37,356 nucleotides of DNA from Aromatoleum evansii (GTDB lineage Bacteria > Pseudomonadota > Gammaproteobacteria > Burkholderiales > Rhodocyclaceae). Positions 1-7,722 of the stretch are shown piece after piece. The position numbers and the translations under genes were made by a program. Under the pieces are notes generated by a model. That model was not told the DNA's origin and searched no databases. It saw only the letters and a program-made list of their open reading frames with translations. Location of the stretch: positions 1 to 37,356 of the forward strand of contig NZ_WTVK01000054.1 in the NCBI RefSeq assembly GCF_012910805.1, written 5' to 3'. The stretch's first letter is position 1. Each line of letters opens with the position of its first letter.

Positions 1-81
1 CCATCACCGCCCGCTTCGCGGTGCCGCTGCCTGCCACGGCGAAGCTGGGCGAGTCCGGCACCGCGAAGCGGGCGGTGATGG
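1..81. repeat. Perfect 26-bp inverted repeat at the left edge
   Basis: Bases 1-26 are the exact reverse complement of bases 56-81, with a 29-base loop between them (27-55). The repeat begins at the very first base, so it may run on to the left. It lies inside the reading frame of the first partial gene. A perfect fold-back at the end of a contig is often an assembly or library artefact, but a real palindrome cannot be excluded. Confidence 0.9.
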
Positions 82-365
82 TGGTGGCGCAGGCGGACTC
101 GCCCGAGGCGCTGGCGATGGGGCGCGGGCTGGCGGCGGAACTGGGTGTGCGGGCGGTGGCGGTGAGCGTGCGCGAGCTGGGCAGTTTCGCGGGCGTGACC
201 GCCTTGCTCGATCGCGCGGGGCAGGGGCGCGTGATCGGTGTGATGGACGACGCTTCGGCGGTGATCTTCCAGCAGATCGCGGCGGCGCGCGGTGCGGGTC
301 TCGTGATGGATGCGCATCGGCGCATCGGGGCGGCGAGCCTGGTTTCTTTCGCGATCAACACCTGA
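3..365 (+). CDS. C-terminal part of an unrecognised protein (5' end outside window)
   Basis: An open frame enters from the left edge without a stop and ends with TGA at 363-365; about 120 residues are visible. A GTG at 21 could be an internal start, but no ribosome-binding site precedes it, so the gene is probably cut by the edge. The visible part is rich in Ala, Gly and Val with alternating hydrophobic stretches (for example AKRAVMVVAQADSPEALAMG) and looks like an alpha/beta fold. No catalytic motif, signal peptide or heme site (CxxCH) is seen, so it is not the cytochrome partner of the next gene. It ends 40 bases before pchF and may share its operon. The first 55 bases overlap the inverted repeat and may be unreliable. 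I do not recognise the family. Confidence 0.5.
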   Translation: MTARFAVPLPATAKLGESGTAKRAVMVVAQADSPEALAMGRGLAAELGVRAVAVSVRELGSFAGVTALLDRAGQGRVIGVMDDASAVIFQQIAAARGAGLVMDAHRRIGAASLVSFAINT

Positions 366-405
366 CGCGGCGCGCGGCAGGCACAAGTACAACGGAGACA
401 ATCGA

Positions 406-1953
406 ATGGTTTCGAAGAGCAAGGCGCTGCCGAAAGGCGTGAGCGCGGCCGATTTCGACAAGGCGGTGCGCGAGATCAGGGCCATCGTGGGCGACGAGCA
501 TGTGCTGGTCGATGAGGAAAAGCTGTCGCCGTACCGGAAGATCATGATGCCGGTGCCGGACGAGCAGCATGAGCTGTCGGCGTCGGTGATGCCGGACGGC
601 GTCGAGCAGATCCAGCGCATCATGAAGCTCGCCAACAAGTACCGCATCCCGGTGTACCCGGTGTCGACCGGCAAGAACCTCGGCTACGGTTCCGCGGCGC
701 CGGTGCAGCGTGGGCAGATCGTGATGGATCTGCGGCGCATGAACCGCATCATCGAGGTGGACCCCGAGTTGTGCACGGCGCTGGTCGAGCCGGGCGTGAC
801 CTACCAGCAGCTCTACGACTACCTGCAGGAGCACAAGCTGCCGCTGTGGTTCTCGTGCCCGGCGCCGTCGGCGATTGCGGGGCCGGTGGGCAACATGGTC
901 GACCGCGGCGTGGGCTACACGCCGTATGGCGAGCACTTCCTGTTCTCGTGCGGCATGGAGGTGGTGCTGGCGGACGGGAAGGTGCTGCGCACCGGCATGG
1001 GGGCGATGGAGAACTCGAACACCTGGCAGGTGTTCAAGTGGGGCTACGGGCCGACGCTGGACGGAATGTTCACGCAGTCGAATTACGGTGTGGTGACCAA
1101 GATGGGGATGTGGCTGATGCCGGCGCCGCCGGATTTCCGTCCCTTCTGCATCCAGTATCCGAACGAGACCGACATCACCAAGATCGTCGAGGCGCTGCGT
1201 CCGCTGCGCATCGCGATGGTGATCCCGAACGCGGTGGTGATCGCGCACACGCTGTGGGAAGCGCCGTGCACGCCGGTGAAGCGCGCCGACTACCACACGG
1301 GGCCGGGTGCGATCCCCGACGAGGCGGTGAAGAAGATCCAGGCCGATCACAACATCGGCGCGTGGAATGTGTATGCGGGCCTGTATGGCACGAAGGAAAC
1401 GAACGACGCCAACTGGAAGATCATCGAGGCGGTGGCGGCGGGTACGGGCGGCAAGATCATCACGCAGGAAGCTTCGAATGGCAGCCAGGCGCTGCAGTAC
1501 CGCTTCGACCTGATGAAGGGCAAGCCCAACCTCGGCGAATTCGGCCTGTACAACTGGCGCGGGGGCGGCGGCTCGATCTGGTTTGCGCCGGTGTCGCAGG
1601 CGAAGGGCGCGGAGACGCTCAAGCAGATGCAGATGGCGAAGACCATTCTCGGCAAGTACGGCTTCGACTACGTCGGCGAGTTCATCGTCGGCTGGCGCGA
1701 CATGCACCACGTCATCGACCTGCTGTACGACCGCTCGAAGCCGGAGGAGATGGAGAAGGCGTACGCGTGCTACGACGAGTTGCTGCATACCTTCGCGAAG
1801 GAGGGCTACGGCATGTACCGCGCGAACACGGCCTTCGCCGAGAAGGTCGCGGCGACCTACGGGCCGGTGAAGCGCGACGTCGAGAAGCGCCTGAAGAAGG
1901 CGCTGGACCCCAACAACATCATCGCGCCGGGACGGTGCGGCATCAGCCTGTAA
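406..1953 (+). CDS. pchF: 4-cresol dehydrogenase (p-cresol methylhydroxylase) flavoprotein subunit
   Basis: 515 residues, close to the known PchF (about 521). The enzyme oxidises the methyl group of p-cresol with water, by way of 4-hydroxybenzyl alcohol, to 4-hydroxybenzaldehyde; in characterised enzymes electrons pass to a small cytochrome c subunit in the periplasm. The family is VAO/PCMH. The FAD-binding region is near residues 50-240 (SAPSAIAGPVGN-type and GYGPTLDGMF-type segments match PchF as I remember it). Tyr382 in GLYNWRGGGG corresponds to the tyrosine that binds FAD covalently, and Arg510 in APGRCGI to the arginine that holds the substrate phenolate. The ATG at 406 is chosen because GGAGA lies just upstream (394-398) and homology begins near there; the frame is open back to 310. 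The cytochrome gene pchC is not in the window. A 4-alkylphenol other than p-cresol is a possible substrate. Confidence 0.93.
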   Translation: MVSKSKALPKGVSAADFDKAVREIRAIVGDEHVLVDEEKLSPYRKIMMPVPDEQHELSASVMPDGVEQIQRIMKLANKYRIPVYPVSTGKNLGYGSAAPVQRGQIVMDLRRMNRIIEVDPELCTALVEPGVTYQQLYDYLQEHKLPLWFSCPAPSAIAGPVGNMVDRGVGYTPYGEHFLFSCGMEVVLADGKVLRTGMGAMENSNTWQVFKWGYGPTLDGMFTQSNYGVVTKMGMWLMPAPPDFRPFCIQYPNETDITKIVEALRPLRIAMVIPNAVVIAHTLWEAPCTPVKRADYHTGPGAIPDEAVKKIQADHNIGAWNVYAGLYGTKETNDANWKIIEAVAAGTGGKIITQEASNGSQALQYRFDLMKGKPNLGEFGLYNWRGGGGSIWFAPVSQAKGAETLKQMQMAKTILGKYGFDYVGEFIVGWRDMHHVIDLLYDRSKPEEMEKAYACYDELLHTFAKEGYGMYRANTAFAEKVAATYGPVKRDVEKRLKKALDPNNIIAPGRCGISL

Positions 1954-2006
1954 GCGACGGTCTTGTGAGAGCGGCACAGTCGGATCGGCGCTGCGGGAGC
2001 TTCCCT

Positions 2007-2080
2007 GTGGGAGCGGCTTCAGCCGCGAACGGGCCGCTCAGCATGGAACGACGCCGATTCTCGGCTGAAGCCGCTCCCAC
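2007..2080. repeat. REP-type inverted pair (family 1)
   Basis: A unit starting GTGGGAGCGGCTTCAGCCG (2007-2025, extending to 2029) is followed by its inverse at 2062-2080. The same unit occurs at 17792-17893. Together they form a two-unit intergenic palindrome that fills most of the gap between pchF and the aldehyde dehydrogenase gene. Its position inside a likely operon suggests an effect on mRNA stability or partial termination; this is inference. Confidence 0.85.
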
Positions 2081-2111
2081 GAAATGCAGGCATTAAATCG
2101 GGAGTGAATAC

Positions 2112-3554
2112 ATGAAGGAATACAAGCTGTTCATCGACGGCGAGTGGGTGGGCTCATCGACGGAGACCATCCTGGACGATATCAACCCGGCAACCGGCGA
2201 GGTGTGGGGGCGCGTGCATCAGGCCTCTGCCGGGGACCTGGAGCGGGCGATCGCTGCGGCGTACCGGGCGAGGGAGAGCTGGGGCAACACCCTGGCCAAC
2301 GAGCGTGAGGCGATCCTGTTGCGCGCGGCCGACGAGCTGCAGAAGCGCATCCCGGAAGTGGCCGAGGTGCTGATCGACGAGGCGGGTTCGACCTTCGGCA
2401 AGGCGATGTTCGAGGCGAGCTTCGTCGTGAATCTGCTGCGCAGCGCCGCGGGCGAGTGCCGCCGCATCACCGGTGAGACGATGCCGTCGGATAGCCCGGG
2501 CGTGTTCTCGATGAGCGTGCGCCGGCCGCTGGGCGTGATCGCCGGCATCGCGCCGTTCAACTTCCCCTTCCTGCTGGCGACGAAGAAGGTGGCGCTGGCG
2601 CTGGCGGCCGGAAACACCTTCATCCTGAAGCCGGCGACTTATACGCCGGTGACGGGCCTCAAGATCGCGGAGATCTTCGAGGCGGCGGGGCTGCCGAAGG
2701 GCGTGCTGAACGTGGTGCCGGTGCAGGGCTCGGTGCTCGGCAACAAGTTCGTCGCCGATCCGCGCGTGCGCATGATCACCTTCACCGGCTCCACGGAAGT
2801 CGGCCGCGAGCTGTCGGCGGAGGCCGGCAAGCACTTCAAGCGCATCACGCTGGAGCTGGGCGGCAAGAGTCCGTTGATCGTGCTGAAGGATGCCGATGTC
2901 GACTATGCGGTGAATGCGGCGGCCTTCGGCATCTTCCTGCACCAGGGGCAGGTGTGCATGGCGAACTCGCGCCTGATCGTCGAGGCGCCGATCTTCGATG
3001 CCTTCTGCGACAAGCTCGCGACCAAGATCCGCGGCTTCAAGGTCGGCGATCCGCGCGATCCGCACACGGTGATCGGGCCGCTGATCGACCGCAAGCAGTG
3101 CGCGGTGCTGGACCGGCATGTGGCGGACGCGGTGGCGAAGGGGGCGAAGCTGCTTTCGGGCGGCAAGAGTGAGGGAGCCTTCTACCAGCCGACGATTCTC
3201 GCCGGTGTTACGCCCGACATGGTGGTGTTCCGCGAGGAGAGTTTCGGGCCGGCGGTGTCGGTGATCCGCGCCGCGGACAGCGAGGAGGCGCTGCGGCTCG
3301 CCAACGATTCCTGCTACGGGTTGTCGTCGGGGCTCATCACCAACGACCTGCAGAAGGCCTTCGACCTCTCGCTGCGGCTGGAGGCGGGGATGGTGCATAT
3401 CAACGACGCCTCGATCATGGACGAACCGCATGTGCCGTTCGGCGGTATCAAGGACAGCGGGATGGGGCGCGAGGGCGGGCATCACTCGATGGACGAGATG
3501 ACAGAGCTGAAGTGGATCACCGTGCAGATGGGCAAGCGGGCTTTCCCGTTCTGA
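2112..3554 (+). CDS. NAD(P)-dependent aldehyde dehydrogenase, probably 4-hydroxybenzaldehyde dehydrogenase
   Basis: 480 residues, the usual ALDH length. It has the NAD-binding fold with FNFPF near residue 150 and FTGSTEVGRE near 225, the general base Glu248 in LELGGKSP and the catalytic Cys282 in GQVCMANSR. These are the standard spacings of the superfamily. It is the second gene of the p-cresol module, so the likely reaction is 4-hydroxybenzaldehyde to 4-hydroxybenzoate (the role of PchA). The sequence resembles the benzaldehyde/vanillin/salicylaldehyde dehydrogenase branch. The start at 2112 has GGGAG about seven bases upstream (2100-2104). The exact aldehyde cannot be read from the sequence. 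Confidence 0.88.
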   Translation: MKEYKLFIDGEWVGSSTETILDDINPATGEVWGRVHQASAGDLERAIAAAYRARESWGNTLANEREAILLRAADELQKRIPEVAEVLIDEAGSTFGKAMFEASFVVNLLRSAAGECRRITGETMPSDSPGVFSMSVRRPLGVIAGIAPFNFPFLLATKKVALALAAGNTFILKPATYTPVTGLKIAEIFEAAGLPKGVLNVVPVQGSVLGNKFVADPRVRMITFTGSTEVGRELSAEAGKHFKRITLELGGKSPLIVLKDADVDYAVNAAAFGIFLHQGQVCMANSRLIVEAPIFDAFCDKLATKIRGFKVGDPRDPHTVIGPLIDRKQCAVLDRHVADAVAKGAKLLSGGKSEGAFYQPTILAGVTPDMVVFREESFGPAVSVIRAADSEEALRLANDSCYGLSSGLITNDLQKAFDLSLRLEAGMVHINDASIMDEPHVPFGGIKDSGMGREGGHHSMDEMTELKWITVQMGKRAFPF

Positions 3555-3582
3555 CCGGCATAAGAATCAGGGAGGAGACACG

Positions 3583-4512
3583 ATGAAATTCAGATACATC
3601 ACCGCAGCAGTCGCACTCGCAGTCCTCGCCGCCGGCAATGCCGTCGCGAAGGAGGGCGGCGACCAATATCCCAACGGCGCCGAAAGCTGGCTGGCGGGGG
3701 CGGTGCCGCCGCCGGGCAACTACTTCCTCAACTATTTCGGCCACTACAGCGGCAGGCTGCGCGACGGGAGCGGCGACAAGGTGCCGGGGGCCGAGGTGGA
3801 CGCGTGGTTCGACGCGCTGCGCTTCATCAAGATGACTGACACGAAGATCCTCGGCGGCGACTGGGGGATGCATCTCATCGTGCCGGTCGTGCAGCAGAAG
3901 GTGAAGCTGGGCGGGGACAGCAAGACGGTGACGGGGCTGGGCGACATCACCTTCAACCCGATCATCATCGCGTGGCACACCAAGAACCTGCACTGGACGG
4001 TGGCGCTCGACCTCAACATGCCGACCGGGGCCTACAAGTCGGGCGACCCGAGGAAGAGTATCGGGACGAACTACTGGAGCCTGGAGCCGATCTTCGCCGC
4101 GACCTGGCTGTCGGACGACGGCTGGGAGGTGTCCGGCAAGTTCATGTACAACATCAAGCGCAAGAACAAGGACTTCCGCCTCGCGCCCGGCATGCCCAAG
4201 ATGGATTACGAGTCGGGCGACGATTTCCATATGGATTACGTCCTAGGCAAGCACTTCGGGCCGTGGGCGGTGGGTCTTTCGGGTTATTACCTGAAACAGA
4301 CCGAGAACGACAAGCTGGAGGGCGAGACTCTGCCGGAGGTACCGGGGGTGTGGTCGAAGGGGCGCAAGGGCGAGGTGTTCGCGATCGGGCCGAGCGTGAG
4401 CTACACGAACAAGAACGGCACGATGTTCATCGCGCAGTGGCACCACGAAACGGAAGCCGAGAACCGTTTTCGCGGCGACAAGGCGTGGTTCAAGCTGGTG
4501 CTGCCGTTCTGA
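3583..4512 (+). CDS. Outer-membrane channel-like protein, SphA / phenol MetA-pathway family
   Basis: 309 residues with a signal peptide (residues 1 to about 22, ending GNAVA). The rest has the alternating pattern of beta strands with aromatic girdle residues and ends in F (LVLPF), as outer-membrane barrels do. It resembles proteins of the PF13557 family (phenol MetA degradation, SphA), often found beside aromatic catabolic genes and thought to help hydrophobic aromatics enter the cell. Segments such as GGDWGMHLIVPVVQQ and GLGDITFNPI are typical of this family. It starts 28 bases after the aldehyde dehydrogenase with GGAGGAG upstream (3570-3576). As last gene of the module it probably imports p-cresol or similar phenols. 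The function is inferred from family and context. Confidence 0.85.
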   Translation: MKFRYITAAVALAVLAAGNAVAKEGGDQYPNGAESWLAGAVPPPGNYFLNYFGHYSGRLRDGSGDKVPGAEVDAWFDALRFIKMTDTKILGGDWGMHLIVPVVQQKVKLGGDSKTVTGLGDITFNPIIIAWHTKNLHWTVALDLNMPTGAYKSGDPRKSIGTNYWSLEPIFAATWLSDDGWEVSGKFMYNIKRKNKDFRLAPGMPKMDYESGDDFHMDYVLGKHFGPWAVGLSGYYLKQTENDKLEGETLPEVPGVWSKGRKGEVFAIGPSVSYTNKNGTMFIAQWHHETEAENRFRGDKAWFKLVLPF

Positions 4513-4528
4513 ATGCGCGGTGTCGCTC

Positions 4529-4550
4529 CCTCCCCTTGAAGGGGGAGGAA
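4529..4550. terminator. Possible hairpin between convergent genes
   Basis: CCTCCCC, a short loop, and GGGGAGG form a 7-bp stem between the convergent ends of the SphA-like gene and the Vgb-like gene. There is no T-run, so intrinsic termination is uncertain. It could equally be a dispersed repeat. Confidence 0.35.
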
Positions 4551-4592
4551 TACGGTGCCCGTTCAGATTTCAAGTATCCGATTGCACGGTAA

Positions 4593-5555
4593 TTAATCGG
4601 TGCGATAGACGGTGAGGTGGTCGGTGCCGGATTCCGGCGCCCACACCTCGCCGCGTCGCCCGAGGATCTGGCGGATTGCGGCGTTCGAATCGGGGGAGGG
4701 GAAGGTCTCGAAGCGCTCGCTCGCCGGGTCGAAGCGGTGCATCGCGTTTGCGCCGAAGTCGCTGACCCACACGTGGTCGCGCGCGTCGACGTAGACGGCG
4801 TAGGGCTTGGGGCCGTCGCCGGGTACCCGCCACGCGCGCCATTCCCGGGTCTTGGGGTCGAAGCGCGAGAGTTGCCCCGAGTTCCATTCGCTGACCCAGA
4901 TCCAGCCCTTGCTGTCCGACCACACGCGCCGCGCGCCCTGGTTCGGCGTCGGCGGCTCGATGACTTCGGCCTTGCCGGTCTGCGTGTCGATGCGCGCGAT
5001 GTGGCTGCCGGCGAGCGAGGCGTAGTAGATCTCGCCGCCCGGTGTGGCCGTGATGCCGTAGGGGCCGCGGCCGCGCGGGGCGTCGAACACCTGCACCGCG
5101 CCGGTCCTGGTATCGAGCCGACCGTAGATGCCCGACTGGCCGGTGAACCACAGGATGCCCCTGCCGTCGAAGGCGGCGGTGTTTAGGTTGGCGTAGCCGC
5201 CTTCGGGCAGGGGGTAGCGCGTGACTTCGAAGGACCTGGGATCGACACGGACGATCGCATTGAGCCCGCTGTCGGTGATCCATGGCGCGCCGTCCGGGCC
5301 GACGATCACGCCGTGCGGCGCGGAGCCGCGGCCGAGCGGGATGTGGCGCGTCTTCCCGGTGGCGGGGTCGAGGACGCCGAGCGCGCCCTGCCGCTGCGCG
5401 GTGTACCACACCGGTCCACCGGGTTCCGATGCCGGCGCGATGTCGTGCGGGTGTGCGCCCGCGGGAACTGCAAAGCGCTCGACACGCACTTCGCCTGCCC
5501 CCGCGACGGACGCCGCGACGAAGAGCAGGGCTCCGATCCAGTTGATCCAGCGCAT
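4593..5555 (-). CDS. Secreted Vgb-like beta-propeller protein
   Basis: 320 residues. Residues 1 to about 20 form a signal peptide (MRWINWIGALLFVAASVAGA). The remainder contains repeated blades with motifs like PHGVIVGPDGAPWITD, PYGITATPGGEIYYAS and YAVYVDARDHVWVSD, the pattern of virginiamycin B lyase (Vgb) and SMP-30-like six- or seven-bladed propellers. Vgb opens the ring of type B streptogramins, but most chromosomal members of this fold have no known substrate, and nothing here points to antibiotics. The gene lies 21 bases after the histidine phosphatase gene on the same strand, so the two secreted proteins are probably co-transcribed. Role unknown. Confidence 0.8.
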   Translation of the reverse strand: MRWINWIGALLFVAASVAGAGEVRVERFAVPAGAHPHDIAPASEPGGPVWYTAQRQGALGVLDPATGKTRHIPLGRGSAPHGVIVGPDGAPWITDSGLNAIVRVDPRSFEVTRYPLPEGGYANLNTAAFDGRGILWFTGQSGIYGRLDTRTGAVQVFDAPRGRGPYGITATPGGEIYYASLAGSHIARIDTQTGKAEVIEPPTPNQGARRVWSDSKGWIWVSEWNSGQLSRFDPKTREWRAWRVPGDGPKPYAVYVDARDHVWVSDFGANAMHRFDPASERFETFPSPDSNAAIRQILGRRGEVWAPESGTDHLTVYRTD

Positions 5556-5576
5556 CGCCCGTCCTCCTTCCTCCGC

Positions 5577-6197
5577 TCACTGTTCCCGCGCGAGCCGGAT
5601 CCACTCCTCCGGCCCCACATGTGCGACGACCTCGAATCCGCCGCGACCGTCCGGACGTAGCACAGCCGCACCGGCCTCCACCGGGCGTCGGTCGGAGACC
5701 AGCATGAATACGTTTCCATGCGCGACCAGCACGGTGTTCGTTCCCTTCGGCGGCGGAGTGGCCATCAGCCGTTTCGCGGCGTCGCGCAGCGCGGCGGTTC
5801 CGCCGGCATGGTCGGCATGGGACTCGTTGATCAATGCGCGGGTTACGGCGACGTCGCCAAGGCCGAGCAATCGTGCCGTCTCCTGGGTGCGGCAGAATTC
5901 GCTCGCGAGGACTTGTCCGACCGGGATCTTCAGTCGCCGCAGTGCGTCCCCGACCTGGCGGGCCGTTTCACGGCCGGCCTCCGAAAGCTGGCGCATTCGC
6001 GCTGGCGCGCAGCTTGCCCAGCCCGCATCCTTCGATCGGTCCGATTGCGTCCAGTCCGTCTGGGCGTGCCGGAAGTAGAGTACGTAGCCGCCCGTGCGCA
6101 GCGCTTCGATCAGCGCCGCATCGGCCGCGTGCGCCGTGGATGGCAGGGCCTGCAGCAAGAGGACAAGGGCCGCGGCAAGGCAGCGCAGCGAGGACAT
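5577..6197 (-). CDS. Secreted histidine phosphatase family protein
   Basis: 206 residues from the ATG at 6197. Residues 1-24 are a signal peptide (MSSLRCLAAALVLLLQALPS then AHA). The catalytic motif RHAQTDW follows at about residues 43-49 with the phospho-accepting His; a second His lies in LVAHGNVF near residue 160. This is the histidine phosphatase (phosphoglycerate-mutase-like) superfamily, here a short periplasmic or exported form. The frame stays open to 6803, but the extra N-terminus only shadows the OsmC gene and would bury the signal peptide, so the shorter start is used. Substrate unknown. Confidence 0.85.
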   Translation of the reverse strand: MSSLRCLAAALVLLLQALPSTAHAADAALIEALRTGGYVLYFRHAQTDWTQSDRSKDAGWASCAPARMRQLSEAGRETARQVGDALRRLKIPVGQVLASEFCRTQETARLLGLGDVAVTRALINESHADHAGGTAALRDAAKRLMATPPPKGTNTVLVAHGNVFMLVSDRRPVEAGAAVLRPDGRGGFEVVAHVGPEEWIRLAREQ

Positions 6198-6249
6198 TTT
6201 CGACTCCGGGCCGGTCGATGTTCCGCTATAGCACAGATCGCGAACCTTG

Positions 6250-6274
6250 CCCGGCGCACGGGGCGCGCGCCGGG
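6250..6274. terminator. GC-rich hairpin between osmC-like and phosphatase genes
   Basis: CCCGGCGC (6250-6257) and GCGCCGGG (6267-6274) form a perfect 8-bp stem with a 9-base loop. It lies 3' of the OsmC gene on the minus strand. No T-run follows, so it may attenuate or only protect the upstream message. Confidence 0.35.
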
Positions 6275-6289
6275 GTGAGCGGGCCTTGA

Positions 6290-6733
6290 TCAGCCGAGGT
6301 CGAGCTCGACCTTGGCGGTCAGCGAATTGGCGATGAAGCAGCGCTTGTGGGCGCTGGCGTGGATCGCGGCGAGCGTGTCGGCGTCGGGTTGCTTGTCGAC
6401 GAAGCCGACGCGCGGCGACAGGACGATGCGTGTGAGCGCCATGCCCTTGTCCGTCTTGCCGAGTTCGCCGACCGGATTGTCGCTGTAGTGGGCCACCGGG
6501 AAACCTTTCACGTCCGCGAGCGCGAGGAAGAACAGCATGTGGCAGCTGGCGAGGGCGCTGATGACCATTTGCTCGGGGTCGGCACAGTGCGGATCGCCGA
6601 GGAAGTCCGGCGACGAGGACATCTTCACCTGTTGGCCGCCGGCCATGGTGGCGACGTGGTTGCGGGTGAAGGTCTTCGGGTCGGCTTCGTGCGGGGCGCG
6701 GGACCATTCGATCGTGGCGGTGTGCATGGACAT
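6290..6733 (-). CDS. OsmC family peroxiredoxin-like protein
   Basis: 147 residues. It carries the two cysteines of the OsmC/Ohr superfamily: Cys64 in ALASCHMLFF and Cys132 in HKRCFIANS. These act as peroxidatic and resolving residues in members that reduce organic hydroperoxides. The sequence fits the general OsmC subfamily better than Ohr. A ribosome-binding site (GAGGAG) precedes the ATG at 6733. It lies 12 bases after the 65-residue gene, at the end of a close-packed run that begins with a MarR regulator. That regulator has no cysteine and so is not an OhrR-type peroxide sensor. Peroxide detoxification is inferred from the family. Confidence 0.88.
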   Translation of the reverse strand: MSMHTATIEWSRAPHEADPKTFTRNHVATMAGGQQVKMSSSPDFLGDPHCADPEQMVISALASCHMLFFLALADVKGFPVAHYSDNPVGELGKTDKGMALTRIVLSPRVGFVDKQPDADTLAAIHASAHKRCFIANSLTAKVELDLG

Positions 6734-6745
6734 CGGGGGCTCTCC

Positions 6746-6943
6746 TCAACGGTACTTCTTGTAGACGGCCCGCGCGTCGGCGTGGGCGCGGTCGAGCGTG
6801 CAAATCGACGGATCGTCGTCGTGCAGCGTGAAGAAATCGTCCGCCTGGGCGCGCATCACCATGTCGATGGCGGCCTGGTCCTCGACGTTGTATTTCTCGG
6901 TGATCAGCGTCGTGACTTCATCCAGATGTTCTTCGTAGGTCAT
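6746..6943 (-). CDS. 65-residue conserved-looking small protein of unknown function
   Basis: A small acidic, mostly helical protein ([20 protein letters not shown] at the N-terminus, [20 protein letters not shown] in the middle). Its ATG (6941-6943) overlaps the stop of the VF530 gene in the arrangement ATGA, so the two are translationally coupled. The OsmC gene follows 12 bases later. The single Cys and the cluster of Asp residues are the only conspicuous features; there is no transmembrane segment or signal peptide. The composition, tight packing and coupled start support a real gene, but I do not recognise a family. Confidence 0.72.
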   Translation of the reverse strand: MTYEEHLDEVTTLITEKYNVEDQAAIDMVMRAQADDFFTLHDDDPSICTLDRAHADARAVYKKYR

Positions 6944-7179
6944 TTCGTATTCCTTGCCTGCGCGCGCAGCATGTAGAGGTACAGCGATTCCACCTTTTCG
7001 CGCGCCCAGGGGGTGCGCCGCAGGAATTTCAGGCTGGAAGGGATGCTGGGCTCGTGCGTGAAGCAACGGATGGCGATGTGCTCGCCGAGCGACGCCCAGC
7101 CATAGTGCTCCACCAGGCGGGTCAGCATGGCTTCGAGCGTGACGCCGTGGAGCGGGTTTCCGGGTTGTGGGGCTGTCAC
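6940..7179 (-). CDS. VF530 family small protein (DUF2132)
   Basis: 79 residues from a GTG start at 7179. The signature [20 protein letters not shown] followed by [19 protein letters not shown] matches the VF530/DUF2132 family, small proteins with a putative DNA-binding role. The GTG overlaps the stop of the DUF2442 gene in the arrangement GTGA, which decides the start; the upstream ATG at 7233 would add 18 residues that run into that gene and do not look like the family. Its own stop overlaps the next gene's ATG. Molecular function in the cell is not established. Confidence 0.88.
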   Translation of the reverse strand: MTAPQPGNPLHGVTLEAMLTRLVEHYGWASLGEHIAIRCFTHEPSIPSSLKFLRRTPWAREKVESLYLYMLRAQARNTK

Positions 7180-7445
7180 GATGGGGTCGTGGCTGCGTTC
7201 CGGATGACGCAGTCGTAGAGCACGTCGGGGCACAGGTCTGCGCCATTTGGCCAGACGATCGTACCGAGTTCCGGAGCGACACGCACCGTGCGGAAGTAGC
7301 TGGCGTCGCTCAGCGGCGCAAATACTCCGTCGAATGTGCCGATGATGCTTGCGATGTCGACGACACCGATACTGCCGTCATCGAACCTGAGTTCGAGGCA
7401 TGGTGGGGTGAGGACCTTCACGGCCGTTACGTCGTGCATCACCAT
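7176..7445 (-). CDS. DUF2442 domain protein
   Basis: 89 residues. The pattern [20 protein letters not shown], then [40 protein letters not shown] and LCPDVLYD is characteristic of DUF2442, a small alpha/beta domain. It starts five bases after the DUF4160 gene stops and its stop overlaps the GTG of the VF530 gene. DUF4160-DUF2442 pairs recur in many bacterial genomes and have been suspected of being toxin-antitoxin-like, but a function is not established. ATG at 7445 is used; a second ATG two codons later is possible. Confidence 0.88.
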   Translation of the reverse strand: MVMHDVTAVKVLTPPCLELRFDDGSIGVVDIASIIGTFDGVFAPLSDASYFRTVRVAPELGTIVWPNGADLCPDVLYDCVIRNAATTPS

Positions 7446-7450
7446 CGCGT

Positions 7451-7711
7451 TTACTCCAATGGGGCAATACGCTTGAGTTCGGCATGAACCCTTGCAAGTT
7501 CCCAATCTTCCATCAAATCGGCGCGATGTGCTGCGGCCCATTCGATCAGGAGGCCGAGTGCCCGCGGCGGGAATGATCCGGCCAACACCGCAAGGGTTTC
7601 GATGGCGATCTCGACTTTATGTTCGCCGTACCGCGCATGAAAGTGCGGTGGCGCGTGGTCGTTGTAGAACATCGCCACGATGATGCCGAGAAAGCGGGAA
7701 ATTTCGGGCAT
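7451..7711 (-). CDS. DUF4160 domain protein
   Basis: 86 residues. The N-terminus MPEISRFLGIIVAMFYNDHA followed by PPHFHARYGEHKVEIAI is the hallmark of DUF4160, including the conserved NDHxPPHFHA motif. It begins 11 bases after the marR stop with a GAGG ribosome-binding site that overlaps that stop, and is followed five bases later by DUF2442. The conserved His cluster could bind metal or form an active site; this is speculation. It is probably translated from the same message as marR. Confidence 0.9.
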   Translation of the reverse strand: MPEISRFLGIIVAMFYNDHAPPHFHARYGEHKVEIAIETLAVLAGSFPPRALGLLIEWAAAHRADLMEDWELARVHAELKRIAPLE

Positions 7712-7722
7712 GCCCGGACGCC

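Noticed and set aside
355-1977. 540-residue open frame antisense to pchF
   Set aside because: Arg/His/Asp-rich, no domain; a shadow of a high-GC gene with strong codon bias.
6290-6803. N-terminal extension of the histidine phosphatase up to 6803
   Set aside because: It overlaps the OsmC gene in another frame and would place the signal peptide in mid-protein.
7176-7711. Calling DUF4160-DUF2442 a toxin-antitoxin system
   Set aside because: Only pairing and size support it; no nuclease or other toxin motif is visible.
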